This document shows positions 27,060 through 39,570 of a stretch of DNA of 64,000 nucleotides, in pieces. The notes below the pieces were generated by a model that was not told the origin of the DNA, ran no database searches, and saw nothing but the letters and a program-made list of their open reading frames with translations. Location of the stretch: positions 124,001 through 188,000 of the forward strand of contig VTFK01000058.1 of assembly GCA_009617715.1 (NCBI GenBank), in the 5' to 3' direction. The DNA is from Plectrocnemia conspersa (Eukaryota; Arthropoda; Insecta; Trichoptera; Polycentropodidae). Made by a program: the position numbers and the translations under genes. How positions within the stretch are numbered: the first letter of the stretch is position 1; every line of letters starts with the position of its first letter.

Positions 27060-27957
27060 ATTTTTTTAATTCTAAAAACATATAATATTGGAGCCTATTA
27101 TTCACTATATTCCGACACCCCTCTTCCTCCGTCTATTAAGTGTTGCGTTGATTGAAAAAAATGGTAGTCGGAAGAAGCAAGGTATGGAAAATAAGGTCGA
27201 TGAAATAAAACCTGCCAGTCATGTTCCTAGATTTTATCGATAGTCAATATAGATACATGGGGACGTGCATTGTCGTATTGTAAATATATGTAACTATTCG
27301 ACTTCTATCGATAAGTAGAGACCTTTTTTTACTTCCTTGAGCAAACGAGCCAATTGATCTCCATATAAACTTGCTGTTATTGCTTAGCCAGGTTTAAGAG
27401 TTTCGTAATGTACACTCCCTTTGAAATCGCACCATACACACAAAAAAAAACGATTTTTTCTGGGAGCTCGGGCTTCAAGTTAGGTTTTGGTACTTTAACT
27501 ATTGATAACCAAGGTCTTCTACGATGATTATTGCGTACAACATCCATTTCTCAAACCCTGTTATCAAATGTTCAAGAAAAAGCGACTATTCTCAAGATCC
27601 AAAAACATTCACGTGGAACCTTGTATCCAAGCTATCCTAATATTCTAAATATGTTTATGCACTCTTTACTTGAACTGGTAAAGTTTCTCAGTCGACTTAT
27701 GGAAAATTTAAATAAATTTATATAATTTTTTTATAATATTGTACTTAATTTTTTTGGTTTATTTCTAAAATTAACGTAAGATTTGAATTAAATAGAAAAC
27801 ACATTTTTTTAGTCTTAAGATTTTTATTATTTTATTGAATCATAAAGTACATAGAATAGAATTATGTATGAAATATAACATCGGGTAAATGGCCTTGAAA
27901 TTTTTTGCACAAACGACGGCAAATCAAATTTTTGCGTTAATTTTGGGACACCCTATA
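27060..27957 (-). mobile_element. Decayed mariner-family transposon
   Basis: The right end, read on the minus strand, begins TAGGGTGTCCCAAAATTAACG (about 27935-27957), typical of a mariner inverted terminal repeat beside TA. The minus translation shows mariner transposase landmarks in order: a degenerate (D)EKW-type block near 27535, a KPNLKPELPEK stretch (about 27480), ITASLYGDQLARLL (about 27370) and the YDNARPHVS block near 27265, which carries the second catalytic Asp. The C-terminal part continues in another frame to about 27110. Several stops and frameshifts break it, the N-terminal DNA-binding part is not recognisable and the left terminal repeat was not found. It cannot make an active enzyme. 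Confidence 0.85.
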
Positions 27958-28159
27958 TTAACATTTGATTTTTTTTTAGCCAATAAGCAATCATATTTAG
28001 TACATAATCTGATTGTAAACTGTTTCTGGACTAATATATTAAAGTATCATATTTAGATAAATAAATATGTAACATATGCCATATAGTGTAAAACATATGC
28101 TAAAAAATGTTCTAAAACAATAATATGGATTTCGGAGCATATTTCTGCATTTAAATTTC

Positions 28160-28740
28160 GATTTATGAACGTACGGACTCACCCCTTTTTCTCTGATGTC
28201 GTCATATATATACTTATGTATATATATGTATGTCCATACCAATGTCTTCACTTTACGTACCTTCTTATTATATTTTAAATTGAAGAACAATCGTCACCCG
28301 GCCATTGTTGTAAACCCTCCGGAAATTGACAACTGGCCAATGGTGATTCTAAAAATCAATAGTCATAAAAATATAGTCATTGTTTCCACGGACCTCTTCT
28401 CAAATAGTGTGGTGTCGCCACGGCTCGGATGCATCACGTTTTATAGGGCCGAAGAGCGAGATTCAATCAGAGTGCGGCGGAGGTCCATTTACACGGATGC
28501 TGCCATAAAACTAAGTGCTGGAATGTGTCGGGGCCGAAATCGTAAAATGCGGCCCGAGGGCCGACGAAGGTCGGGAAACGGATGAACATCAATTACGATA
28601 TTTTGGAAAAAAGGTAAGAGAAAAAACCACGGGACAGACTCGTCAAGATTAGACGGGATTATATGGTTGACACGAATCATGTGTTTGAGATCTTTTGAAG
28701 ATGTGTGATAATCTTGGCCACATGTTAACGAAGTGACGAG
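28160..28740. other. GC-raised island with unrecognised ORFs
   Basis: The core 28290-28620 is GC-richer than its flanks. Plus ORF 28196-28585 (129 codons) begins inside AT-rich low-complexity DNA and becomes Arg-rich, with no domain; a minus ORF overlaps it. Words such as GGGCCGAAGAGCG and CGGCCCGAGGGCCG stand out. Most likely noncoding; a conserved element is possible. Confidence 0.35.
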
Positions 28741-28959
28741 AACCATTAGAATATTATTTATTTTTAATTTTTTTATAAATTATGGGAGTTAATAAAATTG
28801 AATCGTGGCAGAAGGTGCAAACTGAACGTGTTCTTAAATCCATTTTTTTTATTACAAATCTCATGACTTGACAGGTTTCCCTAATGCCATTATACAAACA
28901 ATAATTATAAAATTAAATATTTTTAAAATAAATAAACTCATTAATTTTCCCAGCATCCG

Positions 28960-29200
28960 CAAAGCTATCGCCGAAAATATTGTTGTGTTTGGTATGCTCG
29001 TTGAGAAACTGAATAACTAGTGCAAAGAAACGTTCTCAAATGCTGACGTCATGGCCGCAACGGTGAAGAATAAGGGATGCGATCGTGACTTTAAAGCATT
29101 TTAAAGCACAGCTGAATGTCGCCGAGCATTGACGGGTTGTTGACACTGTCCCTTAGCAACTTTAAATAGTGTTTTATTGAGTAGAAGCTATACCAAGAAT
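28960..29200. other. Mixed-composition patch
   Basis: Contains CTGACGTCATGGCCGCAACGG (near 29042), which holds a full CRE-type TGACGTCA site, then CAGCTG and GCCGAG words. No ORF of interest. Possible regulatory DNA. Confidence 0.25.
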
Positions 29201-29223
29201 ACATTTAAATGTATCCTAATCAG

Positions 29224-29440
29224 TGGCGGTTCGTCCAAATGTGCTGCCGAGTGCAGCCCTCCCAATATGAAACGAATGTTCCTGTTTTAAATATTTTCAT
29301 GTATGTAATTTAGTCATTAAATTATTTTTGTCCAGTTTAATATCTTAAATAGTACATATTTCTGTAGTATTAGGGATATTTTGTTTTTTACTTAAACTTT
29401 TAATGCTGCAGCACCGCTATTATATTTTTTTACGGGTTGT
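29224..29440 (+). mobile_element. Possible hAT-like nonautonomous element
   Basis: The left side begins CAGTGGCGGTTCGTCC and runs into a GTGCTGCCGAGTGCAGC stretch. CAGTGGCGG-type ends are common in hAT transposons. On the right, ATGCTGCAGCACCGCTATTAT (about 29402) is weakly like its inverted counterpart. No 8-bp target duplication could be confirmed and no transposase is present. Confidence 0.35.
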
Positions 29441-29449
29441 CAGTGCTTA

Positions 29450-32400
29450 AATTCCAGAGAATGAAGGCGTATTAAAGGACGCTGCGAACTAGAATATCTT
29501 ACAAAAGGCGAATTAAAATTATAGTGACATAATTAAAAGACACGCGCTCCGCCTGACGAAGACGAGCATCCTCAACGCCTTATCGCAAATGTTGGCGATG
29601 TGCATATAAAATCTTCATCCCTTATCGAACTTCGTCTTAACTGTAATAATATTCCGCCGGGCTAGAGAATCTGTAAATGTGACAACATGGCACTTGGCAA
29701 TACTGAAAGGTAGTAGATTGTAGATCGACCACCTCCATGACGGCGACGACTAGGGTAACTTAAGAAAAAGACTTCGAAAAACTAAAGTTGCTTAGCTTAT
29801 GAAGAAGTATTTTTTACACCCCCTTCGAAAGGCACAATAAATTAGTGACCATGGAACGACGCGGGCGAAACCCGTGTTGTTGATAGTGCTTGCTGACAGT
29901 GATTGTGGATTTATTTAAATTAATTTGTGGACAGTTTAGCCGTTGCTGAAGATTTTAAGTACTTTATCAGTATTGAAAATTTACCATGCGAAGGTTAAAA
30001 TATAATGTAGATCCATGATTTTTAAATTTAATGTTTTGTCTGGAATTATTATTTTGCGAGTTTCTTGCTTTTCTAAATTTGTAGATATATATCAAGGTAA
30101 ATGAATTTAATCTTAATTTATTTGCTATGAAGTCCTATAAGTATAGTATTTTGTACAATAATTATAGTGTTAGCATATATGTATGTTACAGTGAATATGT
30201 ATTAATAGTGAAGTTATATTTTACTGGCGTTTCTTGGTTGAAAAATATTTCTACTAGCCAAAATATAATTTAACTGAAATGCGCTAGTGAAATTAAATGT
30301 TACTCTAAAATATCCATGAAACTCAATTTGACAGTTGTGAAACGTCCATTTGTTGTTCAAACCCTAATACAAATTAATTAACTCTAGCTAATATAAGAAT
30401 TTAAATTAGAACAAATTGAGTTTGGTTAATTCGTTTGGAAAATAGACGTTTTGGATCTGTCATTTTAGAGCACTAGTGAAAATATGACTCAAAAATATAT
30501 ATTTATTGGAACAAATACATATATTAAAATAAAATTTAACTTAAAACCTGTTTATGTTAGCAGCAGGAAATTAAAAATCATAGATGGCATATATAAATAT
30601 TTTTAATTTTATTAATATTCTCCGAATACCATATTATCGTTTTACATTAACCAACAAAAAAGTTTATTTAAAAGTATGGTATATTTTTTAAAACCACAAG
30701 CTATGGCACAATTTACTGCGCTTCTATAAAAATGAGATAATTAGCAAAATGTGACTTACCCCCTTTCTCTGGAACGTCTTCTTTTATTAAATAAATATCT
30801 TAGATTTTTATTTGTTATATATGTAGTTCCACTAAGAATGTAGTTAATATATTTTTCTTTTAAAATTATTAGAATTACATTTTATTTTTATAATAACCTA
30901 TTTTCAAAAAGAAGACAACGTAACATTATACATCTTTAACATGATGTATACATGATGTATAAATATAATTAACTTAATTTGGAAAATATTTTTATTGTAT
31001 TTATATTATTAGTTTATTATTTGTTTATGTGTATGTAAAATTAATTTTGAGGACTATTTATTATCTAAAATTTATTGGGATTTAATAAATGTTTATAGAT
31101 AGGTTTATAGAAATAAAATAAAATTCAGAGGTATTACTTCATATATTTTTATTTTAATAAATAAAACATTTTAATTTGTTACACTATAATTTTGAAATAT
31201 TTTTAATAATAACACGTAATTACAAAAAAACATCAATACTGAACCTTATTTTTTTCATTAATTAAAAGTATGTTCTTCATAATCAATTTGGTTGACTTAA
31301 AACCGTAATTATTCTCCTCGGCGCGGATCTCTATAAAATAAATAAATAAAACTCATATAAATATTGTATGATTATTAGTTATTAATAAAAATATAATATG
31401 TATATAATATTAAAATTAAAAATACAATTAAACTATCTATTCTATATTATTATATAAAGAATTCTACTTTAATTGTATTTTTTATTATTAAAAATTTTAA
31501 TTGTATTTGTTTATATGCATCAATACGTTTTAATTAATTTTAACTTGTGTTAAACTAATTGCATTAATTCCAGGACAAAAAATGCGTTCATTGGATGTTT
31601 TTTCGACATCACACCTGCTGAGTTTTTTTAAACATGTTCGTTATACAAATGTATCAAATTCGCCAACAATATATTTTACCCATATACAAGATACCTTTTA
31701 TCAGTAGCTACTATAACAATGCACATCGTAAAATTTTCGTTTCGTTTTATATACGTCGCCGTAAAATATTTTATTTCACTCACAAGATCTTGCGGTGTCG
31801 ATATACGAACACATTCAATCGAACGCTTTTAACCCTTTTTTCGTCTGCGCAAAATTACACAATAATAAGAAATTTAATATACAAATTTACAACAACTAAG
31901 TAACTGAAGTTTTGTAATACGTCTTTGGGCACACCGAGAGCCTTAATAGTCCTGGGCTTAACGCGCTACTAAACTATACGTTGCGAATTTTCCTCTGAAA
32001 CAATGCATTAACCCTAATGCACGTCTTGATGTAATATTTCTCAAAGTGCTCGGATGCTAATATAGTATAATTGCATTTTCAATGGGTATGATATGAAACC
32101 GCCGCATGTTGCGGATTTACGCCATAAAATTTTGATATAGCTTAGGATATGCTATACACAAATTAATCTCTGATAAACTTCAGACATTTAATATATATAT
32201 GTATGTGTGTATTTTAAGTAACTATTTTTTTATATGAATTATTTAAAAGAAAGGTGAGAATATGTTATATATATATATATTTTATATTAGGTAATTCCTA
32301 AGTGAGGGTTTGTAATAAATTTTCTTAAAATTATTATTGGCTGTTAATACATAAGAACATATTTTGCTGTTTCTATGTTGGTGCACATTTGGACTCTGAA

Positions 32401-35400
32401 TTATAATACTAAAAATAAAAATGCAGACGAAGTGAAAATGGGGCTATGGGAATTTTTTTGAATCAAAGCGTCCAACATTTAAGCTAATGGAATTTAAAAA
32501 AATGACCGAAAGGTGGGAGAATATTACATATTCTATTTTTGATCATTGAACGACATTTATTTAAGGATTATCTAATATAATAATACAAAAACTAGTGATT
32601 TAAAAAAATAAATTTTAAATAAATATTTTTATTAACCAAAATTATATAAGATTCGGTCAAAGGGCTAATTTTTATATGTATATGTATACAACTTTTATAA
32701 TAGTTTAATAATTTATTGTCATGAACTCGTTCAACAAGCGTTTAATCATTAAATTTAAAGTGGCTAAAACTTATTTATAAAATTGTAGATTTTAAGATCT
32801 TTAATTTTGTAAATTTTTTTACAAAATTAAAGATCAGAAACGTATGGTATAAAAATTAAGGCAGACGCAAAACTTCTGTCATTGGAGAAAATTGTTTTCA
32901 GACCTTTTTTACATTTCTTAGAAATTATATTATTGGGGTTGATTATTGAACATCCTTTTTTAATCAAATTGTTACAGTAAAAATCAACAACTCTTGAATA
33001 ATTAATTAAGGACTATTTTTTAGACAAAACAGAAAAAGTGTTGCTTGCAATTAATTATTGATTGTAATTTTTCCACTAAATAAAATATATTTTGAGTCAT
33101 TTAATTTTTTTAAATATTGCTTTTATAGGCCTGAAATATATTTTTCAACTTAACCTCTATTTTTAAGTTGCAAAGATAAAAAACGCGTACAGGAAATTGT
33201 TGCGAAATAAATCGCGGCGATATAGACGCAAAATGGGGGTGGAATATGTAAATGAACACGATGTTTGCCAAAAGGGATACTAAATAGTATAGTGGCACAA
33301 GACAATGGGCGCATTGTGGATGAAGTATAATGTGTGTTGGTATGAAAATTGTGGCACATCGTTCTTGTGTTCTTCACTTGCCAGTTGCAACCGGCGCTCG
33401 TTAACACGTACAATGCAAATTACGTTCTCGCTTAATGAGCTGTATTGTATGCAGTTTATAATAAAACACACTATAGAAAATTAAATTAAAGCGCTTCATA
33501 ACAATAAAAAGCAAGATTGATCACATATTATATACCGTTTGCTACTGAAGTAGTCGTGAATATATATTTTAATTTAAATCAATCGTAAATTTAAGCTAAG
33601 CCTCAAGCAAGCCGCTCACAAAAATTTAGATCAATTTTAAGCAGTACAGTTTAATGCTGTATCATGTATGTGTGAAACGATTTATGACAATTAAACTACT
33701 GAAGATCTGGGTCTCACGAGGGATTCAAGAAAGTTCATTAGGCGGACGATAGATAAAAAAACCCATTTAACTTATCGAACTCAATAATTGAATACCGGTT
33801 AAGAAGCAATAGTTAAATGGGTCGGAAATCGATTATAAGCTAAGGTGCTCTCGCTTTGAAAGAAGACGATTTTTTAGACTATAAACCGGTCACAATTAGA
33901 TAAGAACGTTGGGCCTTATGATTATTTAAAATAAACTGTCCCTAAGTGCCATAAATACACGTTCAATAAATAAAAATCATGGTTGAAAATATATCTTGTT
34001 ATCTCAACCACTAAGAAAATATGTTTATGGCTATTTTAATATGATATTGATGGACTTTCAAAGATGTTAATTAGATTAGATTTAATTATAAGTTTATTAT
34101 ATGGATCTCTTTAACCTTTTGTTATTTTTATTATATCATTCACATATGTTTGTTTCTGAAAGACCCAAGAATAAAATATATGTGCTAACGAACACGAAAC
34201 ATTTCTAAAAAAATTTATTAATAGAGTTGTAATTTGACATCTTTATCGCAAATTATTTTATAGTTTGGGAATCGGTGCTAAAATGTTATATTATATCGCT
34301 GGCTAAGTGGCTCAAACCGCAACGTAAGGACACTCAGGTGCATTAAGCCACACCGAAACGGATAATGTATTATAGTGCATACATTTTGTATTGTACTCAA
34401 TTATGGTAATAAAGAATTGGGTAGAGCTTAAAGGATAAAGAGAAGACGAGAAAATTACTTTGTTGTTATTTCTACAAGCAATGTATCGAAATGTCATTAA
34501 AGACAGGAAGAAGCTTGTAAAACGTTTTCATCATTTCCTTCAGTAGCAAATGAGGAAATTTGTTTTCTGATTACATTACCGAAGAAGCATGTCAAAGAAG
34601 ATTCAATGTACAGGAAGAGTATAAAATACGAATTCAATATATATCTATATAATATATTCATTGGTTATTATTTACATCGATTAAAAAAATATTCAGTGAA
34701 AAAAATTCAACACCTAAATTTGACACGCAATTAGAAAAAGAAGAAGAGCCATATAAGTATCGAATAAAAAATATATGAATATGTATTAGGTTACAAGATA
34801 AAAGGTGGGTAGTATGGGCGTAGAATTAAGATTAATTGAATGTAACGCCAACGCAAATAATTTATAATCTTTCGATTTAATTGAGAAAGTCACTCTTAAC
34901 AGGTTCGATTAATATCCATATCGTTTAAAGCTCACACATGTAGTTATATTATATAACGACCGTATGAAGTATAATGTCTGAAATTTAAATGCAACGCATG
35001 GATTAACAGCGTATGATATATAATTTAATATCATTTTTTTGTAGAAATAAATTACATTTCATATGCGAACATCTATCATATATAATGGTTTTATATTTTT
35101 CTTCAAGTTTGAATGGGATTTTTTTGGTTATTAATACAAATTGCACACGGAATTTTTAATCTGATACGCGACGAGAGATATGAATATTTTACATAAATGA
35201 AAAAAGTAAAAAAGTCTAATACTATTTATAATGCAGAAGCATGATACATATCATGCATTTTTTTATAATATACAAGTGTTTTGGTAACTTTCTAAGAAAA
35301 TTATTTGTTAAACACCAACCAAAACTTTAAGGCAAAATAAATTAATAAATAAAAAAACAGGATGAACCAAAAGATACTTTTTGATGTGTTTATAAAAAAA

Positions 35401-36480
35401 GCTATTATGAAATTCGTGGGATTTGTTTGATTGTCTGAAACATGAATAAAACCCAGATTATGAAAATGACACTGTTATCACATATACACTTAAAATATAT
35501 TTTTATAAATATATTATTAATATGAAATATATAAATATACTATTAATAAACTCTATTTATATGCAAACTTATGAAATTTATAGCATTTTTTTTATTTATT
35601 TATTTTTTAATATCTTGCTTTACTGGACATGAAAAATGTTAATTACAAAACATTGTTATTTTTGTATTATTATTAAGTATTGGGTAACTTGTTTTTTGCA
35701 GATAACATATGAATTTTTTATGTTAGAGAAAAACAATCAAAAATTTACATAAGGTAATCAAATTTTTGTGGCATGATATTAAAAATGAAATCATGTTTTC
35801 ACGCGTCACGTGAAGCTTTAAATAATAATAAGATATACTATACAGATAAGAAAAAATATAATTATATAAATAGATTCTCTGTATATCCAGCATTTATAAA
35901 TAAATAATATTTTCATACCGAAAATGTAAAAATATTAGTCTAGTAGCAAAAACTTTGCCGTAAGTTAATTCAATATGGTATTTGTATTAAATCTATTAAG
36001 CCTTAGTTTAATTTTTAAAAACATGGCAATAATATCTACAAATATATGTGCAAAGAAACTAATAAATGATGATGTGGCAAAATTTTTACTGTCGGTCTTT
36101 TTTTCTGAATTAAATTAATTTTTTTATATGACTGCAACATAAAACATGTTGCAGTTATATTCTAAAATTATTTATATCATTGAATACCAAAAATTACGCT
36201 GCAATTCATTATGTTTTGTAACGAGATAATCGAAAGTAATCAAAATTATTAAACTGCAACATTAAGACAACAACGACTTCTCAAAAGTTTTTGTATTTAC
36301 ACATTTTTTTGTTAATAACCAAACCAATATATCTCAATGAAAGAGGTGTATTTTATATTAATCCAGAAATTAAGTAAATCAGTTACTTAAGCCCTATATA
36401 TTTATTAAAACCATGAACTTTAATTTGTGTTGTATAAATATTATAAAAACGAGTGTTCGATTTTTATTTATTTATTTTAT
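29450..36480. other. Long AT-rich noncoding stretch
   Basis: No gene recognised in 7 kb. Small structures are an 18-bp perfect hairpin at 32796-32835, a 12-bp inverted repeat at 33761-33772 / 33811-33822 (ACCCATTTAACT) and a hairpin at 36125-36160 around GACTGCAACAT. An (AT)n run lies at about 32266-32284. Mixed-composition patches at 29450-29900, 31560-31930 and 33150-33470 carry only short unmatched ORFs. If the exon at 36643 continues downstream, this is intron. Confidence 0.5.
32796..32835. repeat. 18-bp perfect hairpin
   Basis: GATCTTTAATTTTGTAAA at 32796-32813 is repeated as its exact reverse complement at 32818-32835 with a T4 spacer. Possible foldback element or RNA hairpin; no function can be assigned. 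Confidence 0.75.
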
Positions 36481-36642
36481 TTTATTTTATGTATATAATA
36501 AACTGATAAAAAAAGGTTTTTTTGGTCCATCCGTATAAATAAAATAAAAATAACAAGATCGATGCATTTGAAGAAGATTGAAGATCATAGATAGAGATGT
36601 ATGATAAGTAATAACGTACAATTAAAAGCAAAATTAACTCAC

Positions 36643-38259
36643 CAGACAAGCCTGCCTTGTTGATGCTGTTTGAGCTCGAAAAGCCCGGAATTTTCTTCCA
36701 AGCCTTCTTGCTCCAGAACCCACCCGTCTTTTGCGTCACGATCGTGTCGTTACCGACACAATTTTGACTTTTACTCGGCAGGATCGAACTGTCGTTTTTC
36801 CTAGAACACTGACTGTTGCACTCTGTTCTCGACTCTTTCTGATCCCTGCCGTCCAGGATCTTGACACCTCTCCCGGAGCCGTAAATGACCGCCGGCGGAG
36901 ACGCCCTCGGCAAGCTTAGCGACCCCCTCGGCTTATACCTAAGGCTACCCACGTAGCTAGCGCCACTACTGCTACCGCTAAATCCACTATCCAAGTCCGG
37001 GGGATGACAGCTGGCAGGAGACAATAGCTCGTCTGTGGGACCTACCCTTAATAATTCTTCCAGATTATCGCCGCCCTCCGCCTTTTCTGAATCGGGCGAC
37101 TCCGACTCGGGCATCAGCATCGCCTCCACCGATAAATTTAATTCACCTAATATCCTTTTATGCCTATTCTCCACCCTCCGCACTTCTTCTTCGACTATGC
37201 TCTGATTAAGCGATATTAAAGATTGCTGATGCGGCGTTCTGTGCTTCGGGCAAGCGTTTCTAGATCCGTCCGTGATTTCCTCGTATATATTTTCTTCAGT
37301 GCCGTATCTCGTCAGATAAGTGTGCCTCAGAGCCCTATCTTTAGGTATTAAACTTTTCGGTATGTTCGTCGGCGTTTTCTGACAGCAATTATTTGTTCGC
37401 GACGATCCGGGAGCCGAAGAGCTTAATCTTCTAGAACTCACGCCCGGTTCGTAATAGGCGTACGAATAATCGCCCGGCTCGAATCTCTCCATGGTGGCAG
37501 CTATATTATCTCGATTCCATTGTAAAGACGAGTCCCTTTGGGACGCGGACATAGCGGCGAATCTGGCCGGGAGGATTTCATCTAAATTCTTGGCGCACCT
37601 GTCGTCTAAAGTGTGGATGGAGTCGGTATCGTCTTGGTACTTTTGCGATTTAGATTTTTTTGAGGTGTGGTTTTTATGGTTGCATTCTTTGGGCGAACCG
37701 CCGTCTTTGGGCGGGTAGTTGTGGACTTCTACTGTAGTGAGAATGTGCTCGTCGGTGAGGTAGGCTTGGCAGTGCCTCGAGTCAGATGAAGGATCAGACG
37801 AAGTGTGAAGGTGATGGTGCCTATGATGACCAAAGGTCTTGGACTTTTGGACGTCGTCCGAATAGCACTTTGCGTGGTTAGGCCCATGGCGAGAGCTGGT
37901 AGCGAAGTGGTTCCTTTCGAACAGTCTTACGTCGCAATGTAGATCGTCGTGGTAATGCCTATGGTTGTAACTTTGGCAGTCGTCTTCGAGGCATGGACTT
38001 TGGTGGTGGTTGAAGTGATTAGGGTCATCCCTCAGGCAATCTTTCAGATCGTAATCCAGCGCGTCTTGATCGTTGAAGTTATTGTTATGTCTCGGAGGCG
38101 GATGATGAGGCGGTGGAGGAAAATGCAGATGAGGTCTGCAAGACTGTCCAGAAGGAGTCGGAGAGCCGTAATGGCCGCAATAAATGGCTTCTGCTTCATC
38201 GACCGGTGACATTACGCGGCGGCCACAACGCTGCTCCATTACGCATTGTACAGCAACTC
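36643..38259 (-). CDS. Internal exon of an unrecognised His/Ser-rich scaffold-type protein
   Basis: This is the only convincing cellular coding exon. On the minus strand it is preceded by a pyrimidine-rich acceptor ending TTTCGCAG (AG at 38261-38260) and followed by a strong donor GTGAGTT (from 36642). The exon is 1,617 bp, starts with two bases of a split codon and ends with one, so it is a symmetric 1-1 exon whose loss would not shift the frame. An internal Met lies at 38239, but the frame is open into the acceptor, so the protein probably starts in an earlier exon. Numbering exon residues: Pro/His run at 46-56, His-rich segment about 81-153, Lys/Ser-rich patch about 198-206, acidic YEEI motif at 322-328 (ENIYEEI), charged helix-like stretch 353-381, GFSGSSSGAS at 426-433, and a basic Trp-containing tail (FWSKKAWKKIPGF) near 514-526. 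It has no catalytic domain, signal peptide or membrane segment. It resembles disordered regions of signalling or cytoskeletal adaptors. A RhoGEF-type long isoform is one untested guess. The gene is not identified. Confidence 0.85.
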
Positions 38260-39495
38260 CTGCGAAACAATAAAAAAAACACAAGTTAATCAAAAACTCA
38301 TTTTGAGATGGAAATCAATGAACTCAACTCTAACAGTTACAGAGCGTTCCGCTCTCGCGCTAACAACCCGTATATGTTTTTTTTCTGAAGCACGACTGCT
38401 TCTTTGTCGATTCGAAACGAAAAAAGGTAATAAGTCATAACTAATGAATCGTTTCAAGCCTACCCCGACAGATGATGAACAGTCAATGTCAAGTAATGAA
38501 TGACAAATTAGTGGATACGGGTACGTTGCACGATTTCAATGAATCATTCAATTTGTACGGCGTTCGCTTCACAAAACACCGGCAAAGTAGTGTATAATTA
38601 ATGAAAGTGGAAGCGTGTAATTATTAAATATCACTTTATACGAAAATATATAACATAAGTTGCAACATTTAAAATAATTTAATTACGCTTTGGATACGTT
38701 ACGTTTTATCATTAGACAGAACGTTAAATTACACGTAAATAATAAAACATATTGTTTGTTGTGTATATGATAATAATTAATTTAACCTCTCGCTCGGCAA
38801 TGTCTGTCTAATGCTGGTTTAATTGTTTAAGCATTTGCGGTTCTCAAACATTCTTTGAAGCTTGCGGTGGTTGTTCGTAGTTCAGGTGTTTCGTCACATT
38901 GTATTATAGTATATAATACAACGTGCTAATTCTATAAGCTGAATTATGAAACAACATAATTTTATTAAATATTATGTGCATTGTACATTTACGCGTAAAA
39001 GCTTTATTGCGAATATTTTTAAAGCATTTAAGTCTATATTAAATTTAATATAACTCGTTTTTAATTGTTCTGCATTAAACGTTTTAGTACCTGACACCCT
39101 TGCTTAAATTAGGAAGGGTTTATGTATACGCAACGTTTATAACTCATACGATGTAATTTAATAATAATGTGTACTATCTCCAGATTGCTTTTAATGTTAT
39201 ATTATAAATAATAAATAAAGATAACACTGATGTTCCTTAATTATATTATATATTAATTTTGCAATAATACCGCTGTGCTATTAAAAAATGCATATAATGA
39301 ACAAATATTAGTGGTAGATGATTTACTTGTGACTGTTTTCATTGCCTTTTTTAAACTACACAATTAAATAAAAAAATGATTTACTTATGTATTTTAATCA
39401 ACGTAATAAGTGTATTACACTTTCAATATAATTTGTGAATGAAATTATAAAAAAAATGTTAAATATAAATGATTAAAAACATATTTTTATTTGAA
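38260..39495. other. Probable intron upstream of the exon
   Basis: On the minus strand this lies 5' of the acceptor at 38260. The acceptor-proximal tract (38262-38290) is T-rich on the minus strand. No upstream exon was recognised. The composition is AT-rich, with a slightly GC-richer patch at 38320-38600. Confidence 0.5.
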
Positions 39496-39499
39496 TTGA

Positions 39500-39570
39500 G
39501 AATGACGCAGTCCGTAACATCTCAGACTAGTAACACTGAGGTTGCAGGTTCGAGCCCCGGCGGCGGCAAA
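39500..39570 (+). repeat. tRNA-like SINE relic with Pol III B box
   Basis: Contains GGTTCGAGCCC (39547-39557), a good RNA polymerase III B box. Upstream is a perfect 5-bp stem CTCAG..CTGAG with a 10-nt loop where an anticodon arm would sit. The T-stem has mismatches, the loop is too long and no acceptor stem pairs, so it is not a working tRNA. A tRNA-derived SINE head is the best reading; it runs into AT-rich DNA. Confidence 0.45.

Noticed and set aside
36482..36642. In-frame extension of the long minus-strand ORF past the exon donor
   Set aside because: After the GTGAGT donor the translation becomes AT-rich and hydrophobic with no continuity, as expected for intron read-through.
38260..38293. 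Start codon at 38293 as the protein start
   Set aside because: It lies within the pyrimidine tract of the acceptor; the exon begins at 38259.
39500..39570. Functional tRNA gene
   Set aside because: The anticodon-type loop has 10 nt, the T-stem has mismatches and there is no acceptor stem.
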